Assembly: GCA_030151225.1 (NCBI GenBank)
Contig: JASLEG010000271.1
Location: 1 to 27,646, forward strand
Direction: 5' to 3'
Length of the DNA: 27,646 nucleotides
Source of the DNA: Burkholderia sp.
GTDB taxonomy: Bacteria > Pseudomonadota > Gammaproteobacteria > Burkholderiales > Burkholderiaceae
This document shows positions 7,786-16,236 of the stretch, piece by piece (the stretch's first letter is position 1; each line of letters opens with the position of its first letter). The position numbers and the translations under genes were made by a program. A model generated the notes under the pieces. The model made no database searches. It saw nothing but the letters and a program-made list of their open reading frames with translations, and was not told the origin of the DNA.

Positions 7786-8880
7786 ATGCTGACTCGCTCG
7801 ATGCTTTCCGCGGCCGTGTTCTCGCTGGCCGCGTGCGCCACGGTGCCATCCGTGGCGCAGGATTCCGCCGCTTCATCCACCGTGCAGGACACGGCCTCCG
7901 CCTCGGCCGATCTCGGCCGTGCGCATGGCACGCACGCACCGAAGGTGATGATCATCACGATGTTCGGCCCCGAGGGGCAGGCCTGGACCGATCGCCTCGG
8001 CCCGTGGACGCAGGTGAAGGTGCCGGGCCTCTCGCCCGACTATCCCGACGTGCAGTGCAACCGCCAGGACGTGTGCGTGGTGACCACCGGCATGGGTTAC
8101 GCGAACGCGGCCGCCACGATCATGGCGCTGACCTTCTCGCCGCAATTCGACTTGCGGCGCACGTATTTCCTGGTGTCGGGCATCGCCGGTGTGGATCCTG
8201 CGCAGGGCACGGTGGGCTCGGCGGCGTGGTCGCACTACCTCGTCGACTTCGGCCTGCAGTGGGAAATCGATGCGAGGGAGATCCCTTCGGGCTGGAACAC
8301 CGGCTATCTCGGCATCAACACGAAGAGCCCGAACGACAAGCCGCCGCTCGACTACCGCAGCGAGGTGTTCGAGCTGAATCCGAAGCTGACCGACGCGGCC
8401 TATGCGCTGTCGCGCAACGTCACGCTGGCCGACAACGCGCAGGCGCAGGCCGCGCGCGCGAAGTTCGACAGCGCGCCGGCGAACCGGCAGCCTGCGGTGG
8501 TGCGTTGCGATACCTCGTCGGGCAATACGTGGTTCTCGGGCACGAAGCTCGGCGAGCGTGCGCGACAGTGGACGAAGATCCTGACCGACGGCAAGGGCAC
8601 CTACTGCATGACGGCGCAGGAGGACAACGCCACCTACGAGGCGCTGACGCGAGCGGCGGCCACGCATCGCGTGGACCTGTCGCGGGTGGCCGTGCTGCGC
8701 ACCGGGTCCGATTTCGACCGCCCGTATCCGGGGCAGACGAGCGCGGACAATCTGCTGAACTACGCGGATCAGGGCGGCTTCACGATCGCGACGGAGAACC
8801 TGTATCGCGCCGGCAATCCGCTCGTGCAGGACATCGTCGCGCATTGGGCTGAGTGGCGGGATGGGGTGCCGGCGAGGTGA
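7786..8880 (+). CDS. Purine nucleoside permease (NUP) family lipoprotein
   Basis: 364 aa, NUP family (fold related to nucleoside phosphorylases, described first as a fungal purine nucleoside transporter). The N-terminus is a lipoprotein signal, FSLAACATV, with the lipobox cysteine at residue 17, followed by a Ser/Ala-rich tether and then the conserved core: KVMIITMFGPEGQAW, VVTTGMGYANAAATIMAL, TYFLVSGIAGVDPAQGTVGS, CMTAQEDNATYEAL and VLRTGSDFDRPYPGQ. It is therefore probably anchored in the periplasm and binds or handles nucleosides; true permease activity in bacteria is not established. The start at 7786 has AAGGA 7 nt upstream. It stands alone between terminators. Confidence 0.85.
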   Translation: MLTRSMLSAAVFSLAACATVPSVAQDSAASSTVQDTASASADLGRAHGTHAPKVMIITMFGPEGQAWTDRLGPWTQVKVPGLSPDYPDVQCNRQDVCVVTTGMGYANAAATIMALTFSPQFDLRRTYFLVSGIAGVDPAQGTVGSAAWSHYLVDFGLQWEIDAREIPSGWNTGYLGINTKSPNDKPPLDYRSEVFELNPKLTDAAYALSRNVTLADNAQAQAARAKFDSAPANRQPAVVRCDTSSGNTWFSGTKLGERARQWTKILTDGKGTYCMTAQEDNATYEALTRAAATHRVDLSRVAVLRTGSDFDRPYPGQTSADNLLNYADQGGFTIATENLYRAGNPLVQDIVAHWAEWRDGVPAR

Positions 8881-8932
8881 GGGGGCTGAGGTGTTGCGTC
8901 GAGCGGTAGCGGCTTGATACGCCTCGAAAACG

Positions 8933-8968
8933 AAAGGCGGCCCACGCGTCACGCGGGGTCGCCTTTTT
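8933..8968. terminator. Strong terminator between convergent genes
   Basis: AAAGGCGGCCC pairs with GGGTCGCCTTT (one bulge and one mismatch), with inner CGCG pairing and a T5 run at 8964-8968 on the plus strand. On the minus strand the hairpin is followed by a less regular T-rich stretch, so it may end transcription of both the nucleoside permease-like gene and the convergent efflux operon. Confidence 0.75.
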
Positions 8969-9017
8969 CATGTGTACAGGTCGCCGACGGTGAGCGCCTC
9001 CCCCGCCAGCCATTGAA

Positions 9018-10580
9018 TCAGGAAGCCGGCGACGCCGCGACGCTGCCAGGCCGGGCCTCGCGGATATCCCAGCCGCCGCCTAACGCCTTGTACAACGCGA
9101 CCAGGTTGGTCGTCACCATGGCGGTGCTGTCGGCGAGTTGGGCTTCGTTGTTCAGCAGTGTCTTTTGCGCGGTCAGCACATCGAGGTAATTGGAAATGCC
9201 GCGGTTGTAGCGCTGGTCGGCGATCTCCAGGGCCCGGCGCGAAGCGCGCACGCTGTCATCGAGGCGATCCCGGCGGCTTTGCTCCGTCGCATAACCGGTC
9301 ATTGCGTCGTCGACATCCCGGAACGCGGACAATACCGTCTTGCGATAGTTGATGGCGGCTTCCTGCTGCTGTGCCTCCCTCAACGCGAGGGTGGCCCGCA
9401 ACTGGCCACCTTCGAACAGCGGCAGCGACAGGCTGGGTCCGGCGCTATAACTGCGTGCCCCCCAGCTTCCCAGATTGGTGAACTGGGTCGCCTGAATCGC
9501 GACGCTTCCCGAGAGCGTGATCTTCGGAAAGAAGTCGGCCTTGGCTGCGCCAATGCTGGCGGTCGCGGCATGCAACTGCGCTTCGGCCTGGCGGATGTCG
9601 GGCCGCCGATGCGCGAGCTCGGACGGCAGTCCGACCGGCACGCGCGGCGGCACCATCGGCGCGACCGATGGCGCGGTCAGCCGTGCGGTCAACGCCTGCG
9701 GATACTCTCCCAGCAACAGGCCGATGGCGTTGATGAGCTGAGCCTGCTGCTGCTCGTACTGCGGAATCTCGGCCGCCGTGGAGGCCGCCTCGCTCTGCGC
9801 ATTGGCCACATCGAGATCAGTTGCAAGCCCTTGCCGCGCGCGGTTCTCCGTCAACTGGACGGTGCGTTTCGCGAAGGCCAGATTTTCTCTGGTTATCCTG
9901 AGTTTCTCCTGGGTGCCCCGCAGGTTGAGGTAATCGCGGGCGACTTCCGCCGCGGTCGACACCACCGCGTCATGCCGGGCGTAAGCCTGCGCCTCGGCGG
10001 TGGCGCTGGCATTTTCGGTCGTGCGCCGCACGCGGCCCCACAGGTCGAGCTCCCACGAGGCGTCGAATCCGTACTGATAGAGGTTGAACGGGGGCAGGGC
10101 GCTCGCGCTCTGCGACGGGACGCCGCCTTGCCGGCCGCCCAGGCCGTTCGTGCCGGTCGCGGGCGTCGAACTGCCGGAGCCGCCCAGCAAACCGATCACG
10201 CCATCGGCGCTTTGCAGTTCGCGGGTGTAGGAGGCGTTGCCGTCGAGGGTCGGGAATTCCGACGCCCTTGCCTGACCGAGTTGCGCCCGCGACTCCGCCA
10301 GCCGCGCGGCGGCCACCTTGATGTCCAGGTTGTTGCGGATCGCCTGCGTGACGAGTTCGGTCAGCAGTGGATCGCCGAAACTGTCCCACCATGTGGGGTC
10401 GACCGGCTCGGCAACGACGACCGAGGTCGCGGGTCTTGTCGCGTGAGATCCGCTCCATTGATCCGGTGCCGGCATCTCTGGACGTTTGAAGTCGGGGCCC
10501 ATCGTGCAGGCGGACATGGCGAGAGGCAAGGCGGCGCTCATCATGGAGGCCAGCGCAATCCGTCGAAAATCAGTGCGCAT
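9018..10580 (-). CDS. Outer-membrane efflux lipoprotein, NodT/OprM family
   Basis: 520-aa TolC-like channel, the outer-membrane partner of the EmrAB-type pump encoded just upstream. The signal peptide ends in a lipobox (LAMSACTMGPDFKRP; Cys at residue 25). Two outer-membrane-factor repeats follow, each with long coiled-coil helices (LLTELVTQAIRNNLDIKVAAARLAES and RLTAPSVAPMVPPRVPVGLP, then HRRPDIRQAEAQLHAATASIGAAKADFFPKITLSGS as short blocks), and a final LYKALGGGWD motif typical of NodT family ends. A Gly/Ser/Thr-rich insertion lies near residues 130-155. Its ATG overlaps the 3' end of the emrB-like gene by 11 bp, so translation is probably coupled. It is the last gene of the pump operon and is followed by a strong terminator. 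Confidence 0.92.
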   Translation of the reverse strand: MRTDFRRIALASMMSAALPLAMSACTMGPDFKRPEMPAPDQWSGSHATRPATSVVVAEPVDPTWWDSFGDPLLTELVTQAIRNNLDIKVAAARLAESRAQLGQARASEFPTLDGNASYTRELQSADGVIGLLGGSGSSTPATGTNGLGGRQGGVPSQSASALPPFNLYQYGFDASWELDLWGRVRRTTENASATAEAQAYARHDAVVSTAAEVARDYLNLRGTQEKLRITRENLAFAKRTVQLTENRARQGLATDLDVANAQSEAASTAAEIPQYEQQQAQLINAIGLLLGEYPQALTARLTAPSVAPMVPPRVPVGLPSELAHRRPDIRQAEAQLHAATASIGAAKADFFPKITLSGSVAIQATQFTNLGSWGARSYSAGPSLSLPLFEGGQLRATLALREAQQQEAAINYRKTVLSAFRDVDDAMTGYATEQSRRDRLDDSVRASRRALEIADQRYNRGISNYLDVLTAQKTLLNNEAQLADSTAMVTTNLVALYKALGGGWDIREARPGSVAASPAS

Positions 10581-12153
10581 TGATCTGAGCTCCCTTCGGC
10601 AGTTTGGGTAGCAGAATACAAATCGGGCAGAGCACCAGCGCGATGCAGCCCAGCATGATGAACACGTCGAGGTAACTCATCACGGAGGCCTGCTGTTCGA
10701 GTGTCGACGCGATCGAACCGAGCGCGGTGACAAAGCCGTTGTACGGCGTGATGTGTTCGGCGAGCCGCGCGTGATGGAATTGCTCGCGCCACGCCAGTTC
10801 GGTGGTGACCAGCGAGACGCCGAAGCTGCCGCCCAGGTTGCGCATCATGTTGATCAACGCCGATGCGTTGTTGTTTTCCTTGGGCGGAATGCCGACGAAC
10901 TGCACTGCCGACAACGGAATGAACAGGAACGGCAGCCAGATGACCTGATAGAGCCGCGACAACGACACGTCCCAGAAGCCGATGTTGAGGTTCAGGCTTG
11001 CCGAATTGAACAGCGCGATGCCGGTGCCCGCGAGCGACATCAGGACCAGCCATTTGGGCTGGAACACGCGCCCGGTCACCATGCCCGCGATCGGCATGAA
11101 GATCAGCGTGACGAGCCCGCCGAGGCCGAGCGTCAGACCGGCGTTGGTGGCGTCGTAGCCGAGCAGCGCCTGGGTGAACTGCGGCAGGATCTGCGTCGTG
11201 CTGTTGATGATGAAGCCGAACGCGAACATCACGCTGCAACTGATCGCGAACGCGCTCGACTTGAACAGCCGCAGGTTGATGATCGGTTGCCTGACGCGCA
11301 ACTCCCAGATCACGAGGGTGATCAGTGACACGGCGGAGATGCCCGCGAGCCAGCAGATGAACGTCGACGAAAAGCCGTCTTCGCGCTCGAACTTGTCGAG
11401 CATGATCTGCAGGCAGCCGAAGCCCACGGCGACCAGGAAAAAGCCGAAGTAGTCGATCCGCAACCCCTTCGCGAGTAGCGCGCGCCGTTCCTCCCTCACC
11501 AGTTTGCTGTCGCTGACGAACATGCCCGCGAGTACCAGCGAGAGTACGCCGACGGGCATGTTGATCAGGAACACCCAGTGCCACGAGTAGTTCTCGGTGA
11601 TCCACCCGCCGAGCATGGGACCGACGGCGGGCGCGGTGACGACGGTGAGCCCGTATAGCGCAAACGCCATCGCGCGCTTTTCGGGCGTGAAGGTGTCGGC
11701 GAAAATACTCTGTTCGACCGGCGCGAGGCCACCCCCGCCCAGACCTTGCAATACGCGGAACACGATCATCATCGGCAGCGAGGTTGCAAATCCGCATGCC
11801 ACCGAGCTGACCGTGAAGATGAACACGCAAATCATGTAGAAACGCTTGCGTCCGATCACGTTCGCCAGCCAGCCGCTGATCGGCAGCACGATCGCGTTGC
11901 TCACGAGATAGCTGGTCGTGATGTAGGTACTCTGGTCCTGGCTCGCGCCGAGTCCGCCCGCGATGTGCCGGAGCGCGACATTGGCAATGGTGGTGTCGAG
12001 CACTTCCATGAACGTCGCGATCGACACGATCACGGCGATCAGCCACGGGTTGTAGGGGCCTGCCGCCGAACGGGGCAGCGCCGCGTGCGCGTCGTGCGCG
12101 GCCGGGGAGTCGGCGTCGCCGGCCTTTTCTGGATTGTCCGGAGTATCGGCCAT
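10570..12153 (-). CDS. emrB: MFS drug transporter, DHA2 family (EmrB-like)
   Basis: 527 aa from the ATG at 12153 (MADTPDNPEKAGDADS), with 14 predicted membrane helices. It is the proton-driven inner-membrane component of a tripartite pump. DHA2 marks are FMEVLDTTIANVALRHIAG in helix 1, motif A as GWLANVIGRKRFYM between helices 2 and 3, and motif C as APAVGPMLGGWI in helix 5. The open frame extends 97 codons further upstream into emrA, but that stretch is the shadow of emrA and the chosen start has AAGGTG upstream. Only 2 bp separate it from the emrA-like stop, and it overlaps the outer-membrane gene by 11 bp. Substrate is unknown; relatives expel hydrophobic drugs, uncouplers or aromatic acids. 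Confidence 0.93.
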   Translation of the reverse strand: MADTPDNPEKAGDADSPAAHDAHAALPRSAAGPYNPWLIAVIVSIATFMEVLDTTIANVALRHIAGGLGASQDQSTYITTSYLVSNAIVLPISGWLANVIGRKRFYMICVFIFTVSSVACGFATSLPMMIVFRVLQGLGGGGLAPVEQSIFADTFTPEKRAMAFALYGLTVVTAPAVGPMLGGWITENYSWHWVFLINMPVGVLSLVLAGMFVSDSKLVREERRALLAKGLRIDYFGFFLVAVGFGCLQIMLDKFEREDGFSSTFICWLAGISAVSLITLVIWELRVRQPIINLRLFKSSAFAISCSVMFAFGFIINSTTQILPQFTQALLGYDATNAGLTLGLGGLVTLIFMPIAGMVTGRVFQPKWLVLMSLAGTGIALFNSASLNLNIGFWDVSLSRLYQVIWLPFLFIPLSAVQFVGIPPKENNNASALINMMRNLGGSFGVSLVTTELAWREQFHHARLAEHITPYNGFVTALGSIASTLEQQASVMSYLDVFIMLGCIALVLCPICILLPKLPKGAQINAH

Positions 12154-12155
12154 GG

Positions 12156-13259
12156 TTATCGCACCTTGACGCGTGGATTCACCGATAAACCGGGCGCGAG
12201 CGGCAGGTTGCGCCAATCGTCGCCGTCGAAGACGATCTTCACGGGCAGACGCTGCACCACCTTCACGTAGTTCCCCGTCGCGTTCTCGGCGGGCAGGCTG
12301 CTGAACACCGAGCCCGTGCCGCGCTGAAGGCTTTCGACGTGCGCATGCAGCAGCGTGTCCGGATAGGCGTCGACCGTGACGTCCACCGGCTGGCCAACCT
12401 TCATGTGGGCGAGCTGCGTCTCCTTGAAGTTGGCCGTCACCCACATTTCGTCGGGCACCACGGCGACGAGTGCCTGGCCCGGTGTCACGTAATTGCCGAG
12501 ATTCACGGTGCGCCGTGTGATCTTGCCGGCCTGGGGCGCGACCACTTCGGTATAGCTCAACTGAAGTTTGGCGTTGTCGACGTCAGCCTGGATCTGCCGC
12601 ACCGAGGCTTCCGCCGCGTCGATCTTCGTGCGTTGCGAGACGATCTGCGCCTGGGCGGCGGCGACCGCCTGCCTGGCACTGTCGACCTTCGCCAGCGAGC
12701 TCTTTGCGCTCGCCTGGCTCTGATCGAGCTGCTGACGCGTGATGGCCGCCGGATCGGAGCCGAGATAACGCGCGAGGTCCTGCCTCGCCTGCACCAGATC
12801 TGCTTCGTTCACGCGCACCTGGGCCTGCTGCTGCCCGAGATTGGCGATCTGTACGGCCAGATCGGCGCGGGCTTGCGCGACCTGCGCGACCGCGTTCGCT
12901 TCCTGCGCCTCGGACTGTTCGAGCTTGACCTGATAGTCACGCGGATCGATCCGCAAAATGGGCTGGCCCTTGTCGACGTGCTGGTTGTCGGCAACGAGCA
13001 ACGCGATCACCCGCCCATTGATCTGCGAGGCGATCTGGCTCTGGTTGCTGTCGATGAACGCGTCGTCCGTGCTTTCGTAGTGACGCGCATGCAGCCAGTA
13101 CAGCACGCCCGTCACGACCAGCAGTGCCGCCAGCGTCGCGCCGATCAGCAGGTTCAGCCGCTTGCGCGCCGGGCTCGCGGGCGGTTTCCCCGCCGCCTCG
13201 GCTTGTTGCTCGTCCTGTGCGCCGGATGGCGCTCCCTCGTCGCGTTCGCTGCCGGCCAT
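12156..13259 (-). CDS. emrA: HlyD/EmrA-family periplasmic adaptor
   Basis: 367-aa membrane fusion protein that bridges the EmrB-like pump to the outer-membrane channel. There is an acidic cytoplasmic tail (1-33), one membrane anchor (LNLLIGATLAALLVVTGVLYW, split about 35-55), a lipoyl half-motif (IASQINGRVIALLVADNQHV), a long Gln/Ala-rich coiled-coil hairpin (about 110-215), the second lipoyl half (VVAPQAGKITRRTV) and a beta-barrel domain ending in the EmrA-like GLSVNPRVKVR. GGAGAG lies 5 nt before the ATG. First gene of the emrA-emrB-OMF operon; the promoter region is shared with a divergent TetR gene that probably represses it. Confidence 0.94.
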   Translation of the reverse strand: MAGSERDEGAPSGAQDEQQAEAAGKPPASPARKRLNLLIGATLAALLVVTGVLYWLHARHYESTDDAFIDSNQSQIASQINGRVIALLVADNQHVDKGQPILRIDPRDYQVKLEQSEAQEANAVAQVAQARADLAVQIANLGQQQAQVRVNEADLVQARQDLARYLGSDPAAITRQQLDQSQASAKSSLAKVDSARQAVAAAQAQIVSQRTKIDAAEASVRQIQADVDNAKLQLSYTEVVAPQAGKITRRTVNLGNYVTPGQALVAVVPDEMWVTANFKETQLAHMKVGQPVDVTVDAYPDTLLHAHVESLQRGTGSVFSSLPAENATGNYVKVVQRLPVKIVFDGDDWRNLPLAPGLSVNPRVKVR

Positions 13260-13298
13260 CAGACTCTCCAGAAATTTGGGCTGCGGGCATCATACAAT

Positions 13299-13314
13299 GA
13301 AACGATACCGTTTC
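13299..13314. promoter_or_regulatory. TetR-type operator between emrA and its regulator
   Basis: GAAACGATACCGTTTC: 6-bp arms GAAACG (13299-13304) and CGTTTC (13309-13314) around ATAC. It lies 40 bp upstream of the emrA-like start and about 60 bp upstream of the regulator start. Read on the minus strand, a TATGAT -10-like hexamer follows 7 bp after the site, so bound repressor would cover the pump promoter. Confidence 0.65.
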
Positions 13315-13372
13315 GTTCTATTGGAAATTGTCTATGCTAAAGTCAGGGCCAATTTTTCAGGCAGGTGGCACG

Positions 13373-14086
13373 ATGAAGCGCGGCTTACAGGACAGCGGTA
13401 ACGAACCGGCGGGGTTCTCTCTCAAAATGCGCTTGTGCCCGCGCAAAGGGCGGCCGTCCGCGTCGATGGCAGGGGAGGTCGAGGAGCGGATCCTCGACGC
13501 CGCCACCGTCGTGTTTCTTGAAAACGGTTTCGCCGGCGCGTCGCTCGAGCGGATCGCCGAACGCGCGTCGGCCAGCAAGGCCACGCTGTACAGCCGCTAT
13601 GCGAACAAGGAAGCGCTGTTCTCGGACGTGGTGAAGCGCAACGTGGAGCGCAGCCTGCGGATGATCCAGGACACGCCGCAATCCGACTCGTTGGTGGAGC
13701 GGCTGAAGTTCGCCGCGCGAACGCTGGTCACGCGGTTATTGAGCGACGAAGTGCTCGGAATCATCAGGGTGGTGGTGGCCGATGCGCCACGGTTTCCGAT
13801 GCTGGCTCAGCTGACGCACGATCAGGGCCGGCTGCGCGCGATCGAAATCGTCACCGGGGTGATCGTGGATCATCCGCGCGAGCCTCTCGACGCACGAGGT
13901 CGTGCGTCGATGGAACGCGAAGCGCGCACGCTGGCGACACGCATTCTCGATTCGATCGTTGGACCGCTGGTCATGCGGGCGTTGCTCGGGCAAGACCGGG
14001 AAGGCGTGCGCAGCGAGATCGACTCGCAGATCGATCAGACGCTGGCGATTTTTGTGGCGGCGGGTGCGGTCGAGCCTTTTCTGTGA
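13373..14086 (+). CDS. TetR/AcrR-family repressor of the efflux operon
   Basis: 237 aa from the ATG at 13373 (MKRGLQDSGNEPAGF). A DNA-binding domain covers about residues 34-80 (ILDAATVVFLENGF, ASLERIAERASASKATLYSR, YANKEALF), followed by an AefR-like ligand-binding domain (LGIIRVVVADAPRFPML, ILDSIVGPLVMRALLG). Divergent to the emrA-emrB-OMF operon with the palindrome at 13299-13314 between them, so it very likely represses the pump and itself until a pump substrate binds. Upstream TTG (13328) and downstream ATG (13427) are possible alternative starts; the chosen ATG has an AGGTGG stretch upstream. The N-terminal extension of about 30 residues before the TetR core is longer than usual. Confidence 0.9.
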   Translation: MKRGLQDSGNEPAGFSLKMRLCPRKGRPSASMAGEVEERILDAATVVFLENGFAGASLERIAERASASKATLYSRYANKEALFSDVVKRNVERSLRMIQDTPQSDSLVERLKFAARTLVTRLLSDEVLGIIRVVVADAPRFPMLAQLTHDQGRLRAIEIVTGVIVDHPREPLDARGRASMEREARTLATRILDSIVGPLVMRALLGQDREGVRSEIDSQIDQTLAIFVAAGAVEPFL

Positions 14087-14153
14087 GATTGCGGAGGACA
14101 TGGCCCGGGACACGGTCAGGCCACCTTGCACCATTCAGGCCCGATGCCGCGGC

Positions 14154-14449
14154 CTACCCTTCCGCCAGCCGCTTGCCGATCCACCCTTCCGCATACGCCG
14201 GGAACACGCCGATGCGCAGATAGCCGCGGCGCGTGCTGCCGATCTCGCGCGCCACCTCGTTGAGGTAATCGAGGCCCTGATACACCTGATGTACTTCTGA
14301 AAAGAAGATCTCCGCCTCGGGCGTCGGCACCAGCTTGCCCCTTCGGCGAATGAACGCGGCGAAGCCGGCCTCGAGCTCGAAGCGCTCGACCATCCGGCTC
14401 ACCGCGGGCTGCGACACGTTGAGGTGCTGCGCGGCAGCCTTGATCGATC
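14154..14449 (-). pseudogene. LysR-family regulator, middle fragment (downstream half of a split gene)
   Basis: The minus strand encodes GSIKAAAQHLNVSQPAVSR-type helix-turn-helix sequence from codon SIKAAAQHL onward, then the wing and linker helix (FELEAGFAAFIRRRGKLVP, TPEAEIFFSEVHQVYQGLDYL) and the first strand of the effector domain (GYLRIGVFPAYAEGW), before a TAG at 14154. The first about 20 LysR residues are missing here and are found at 16282-16344; the two are separated by the 14450-16281 insertion. The effector domain (about 200 residues) is also missing, so the gene was truncated at its 3' end as well. It cannot encode a functional LysR protein. Confidence 0.88.
14442..14449. repeat. 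Left copy of imperfect 8-bp target-site duplication
   Basis: GATCGATC directly abuts the left end of the inserted element. The right copy at 16282-16289 is GCTCGACC, 6 of 8 identical. Both occupy the same reading-frame phase in the split LysR gene, which supports a true duplication later eroded by mutation. Confidence 0.65.
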
Positions 14450-14494
14450 GTATGCGGTCAATTAACAACGCCCATCAGCGACGTTGCAATGCCT
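14450..14494 (+). repeat. Left terminal inverted repeat of the IS66-like element
   Basis: Begins GTATGCGGTCAATTAACAAC and ends in AATGCCT. It aligns without gaps to the reverse complement of 16237-16281; the best conserved blocks are GTCAAT, AACGCCC-like and the terminal TGCCT. The GST stop codon lies 2 bp inside this repeat's inner border. Confidence 0.75.
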
Positions 14495-14495
14495 A

Positions 14496-15137
14496 TCATG
14501 GTTGGGTGCGCCCCATACTTTCGCGCACCGAGAATCGGCGCCACCAATCCTGCAATTTTCTGCATCGATCCATCAGCAAGCCTGCTTCGGCCGCTTGCGT
14601 GAAGCAGGCGAACATGGGTGCCGCGTAAAGATCAGCAATGCTCACCCGGTCAGCGACCATATAACCAGTTCCGTCGCATAGCCGATCAAGTTCGGCTAGG
14701 CACGTCGACGCAAGTGGCAACGCGGCCGCAATCTTTTCATCGTCTGTCGGCCGCCCCTCCTTAACGGCAACTACGCGTTCCACGTAGATGTCCCAGACCA
14801 GGGTTCGGTACGCGTAGGCATCCATCACCGCCGCGATCTGATTGGCCCTCGCACGCGCCTTCGCATCAGCCGGTTGCAACTTGGGCCCGTCGAAGGCGTC
14901 ATCGATGTAGCGAACGATGGCACTGGTTTCGTAAAGGCAGAAGTCTCCATGCTGGAAGGCTGGAATTCGACCGAACGGGTGTCGTTCTAAATATTCAACT
15001 GGAACACCGGCACTATCGAATACATCGACTTCGACAAGGGTATAAGGAATCCCCTTTTCTTCCAGTGCGAGCCTGGCTATCCGCACATATACACTCCATG
15101 CGGCACCATACAGTCTCACTACGTTGGCGGATGACAA
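14496..15137 (-). CDS. Glutathione S-transferase family protein
   Basis: 213-aa cytosolic GST with an N-terminal thioredoxin-fold domain (VRLYGAAWSVYVRIARLALE, then the cis-proline loop FGRIPAF and the glutathione-binding YETSAIVRYI, about 68-77) and an all-helical C-terminal domain with the N-capping motif VADRVSIADLYAAPMF. The start is a TTG at 15137 with GGGAGAG six nt upstream; no in-frame ATG fits the N-terminus. The gene lies wholly inside the IS66-like element, ending 2 bp from its left repeat, so it is cargo rather than part of the chromosomal neighbourhood. Base composition is less G/C-rich than the genes to its left. Substrate cannot be told from sequence. Confidence 0.87.
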   Translation of the reverse strand: MSSANVVRLYGAAWSVYVRIARLALEEKGIPYTLVEVDVFDSAGVPVEYLERHPFGRIPAFQHGDFCLYETSAIVRYIDDAFDGPKLQPADAKARARANQIAAVMDAYAYRTLVWDIYVERVVAVKEGRPTDDEKIAAALPLASTCLAELDRLCDGTGYMVADRVSIADLYAAPMFACFTQAAEAGLLMDRCRKLQDWWRRFSVRESMGRTQP

Positions 15138-15254
15138 TTGATTCTCTCCCGACGGAACTTGTCTGAGCTGGAGTTTTGCATGTCAGCGTGGCGGTCCGGC
15201 ACCGTAGGATAATCCAGATCGGGCTTCAATCAGGCTCCACGGAAGGAGCTCAAC

Positions 15255-15296
15255 GTAATCGTCGACCGTATTCGCCAACAGGCCGTTGAAATACCC
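15255..15296 (+). repeat. Internal IS66-end-like sequence
   Basis: Begins GTAATCGTCGACCG and contains CAGGCCGTTGAAAT (14 bases identical to the right terminal repeat, in inverted orientation to it), followed by ACCC instead of GCCT. With a 3-bp gap it resembles the right end along its whole length. It divides the GST-bearing part from the IS5-bearing part. The rest of 15138-15414 shows no gene. Confidence 0.5.
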
Positions 15297-15414
15297 AACG
15301 GACCGACGCATTTACCTCCGCCGCGATTCGTAAAGTGTTCGCGTCCCGCCCAACTCCTGTATCGCGGCCGATTTCCCTCCCGTCAGACCACTTTTACGGC
15401 GGCATCTCGTCCCA

Positions 15415-16185
15415 TCAGGCGACTTGCGGGCGCAATGCCGCCAGCGTTCTCAAGCGTGTCAGGTTGTAGGCGGCCATGGTCAGCGTCGGGAACTGATCAA
15501 CTTTCTCCAGGCCCTGAACCATCAACTGCCGAAGCACGGCTCGATGCATTTGCGTTTGCGCCGACTCATTGCGTAACCCGCATGTCGGCTCGTGCGTTTG
15601 TCGATGGCGCTACCACCCGTGTGCTTCGTATTCCGGGCGAGGTGTGGCGTCACGTTGACTTCCCGACAGGCTTTCACGAAGCCTCGCGTGTCACGGCCTT
15701 TGTCCGCGCCCACCGTGATGCGCCGGTGCGGCCCCGCGATGTCGCGCAACATCCGAGCTGCCACCTCACGCTCGGCGCGGCCGTTGGCCTGGCTTGCCTG
15801 AACGTTCGCCACCAGACCACGCCGATTATCGGTCGGCACATGGCCAAGATAGCTCGGCAGGGCCGGAGCCGCATTGCTCTTGCGATACAGCCGGCTCTCG
15901 CCATCGCTCTTTGATTCGTGTGTTTCGTTGCTGCGGGTTTCGCCGTGCCAGTTATCCGGTGGACGATCGTCGCCGCTCCCGTGTCGAACTCGATCAGCCG
16001 ATCCCGGTTCTTGCTGAATACCCCTTGACGTCTGCGTCGTACATTGCTGCAAACTCGGCATCCATCTTCGAAAGCGCTTCGTTCAGCCATGTCCGGATCG
16101 GTCGCAACGGATGAGTTTGCGGAACAAATTCATCCAGCCTGACCGTGCTGAGCAGCGATTCGTTGTAGCCGTCGGCGCCTCGCAT
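15415..16185 (-). mobile_element. IS5-family transposase remnant with three internal deletions
   Basis: On the minus strand the IS5 transposase begins at an ATG (16185): MRGADGYNES...ADVKG (55 codons, to 16021). It then jumps frame to VFSKNRDRLIEFD, jumps again to GSGDDRPPDNWHGE, runs on through LPSYLGHV and ITVGADKGRDTRGFVKACRE to RKRKCIEPCFG, and after a last break continues as LMVQGLEKVDQ...LRPQVA, ending at 15415. Compared with intact IS5-family proteins, about 60, about 45 and about 10 residues are missing at the three joints. The second gap removes the SVDGT catalytic-aspartate region. No transposase can be made. Confidence 0.88.
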
Positions 16186-16236
16186 CTGCTCTTTCTTACT
16201 TGATCTCCCGAGCCTGCATCGTGGATGCATAGGCCG

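Noticed and set aside
9138..10583. 481-codon ORF antisense to the outer-membrane factor
   Set aside because: Mirror frame of a well-supported gene with no recognisable domain.
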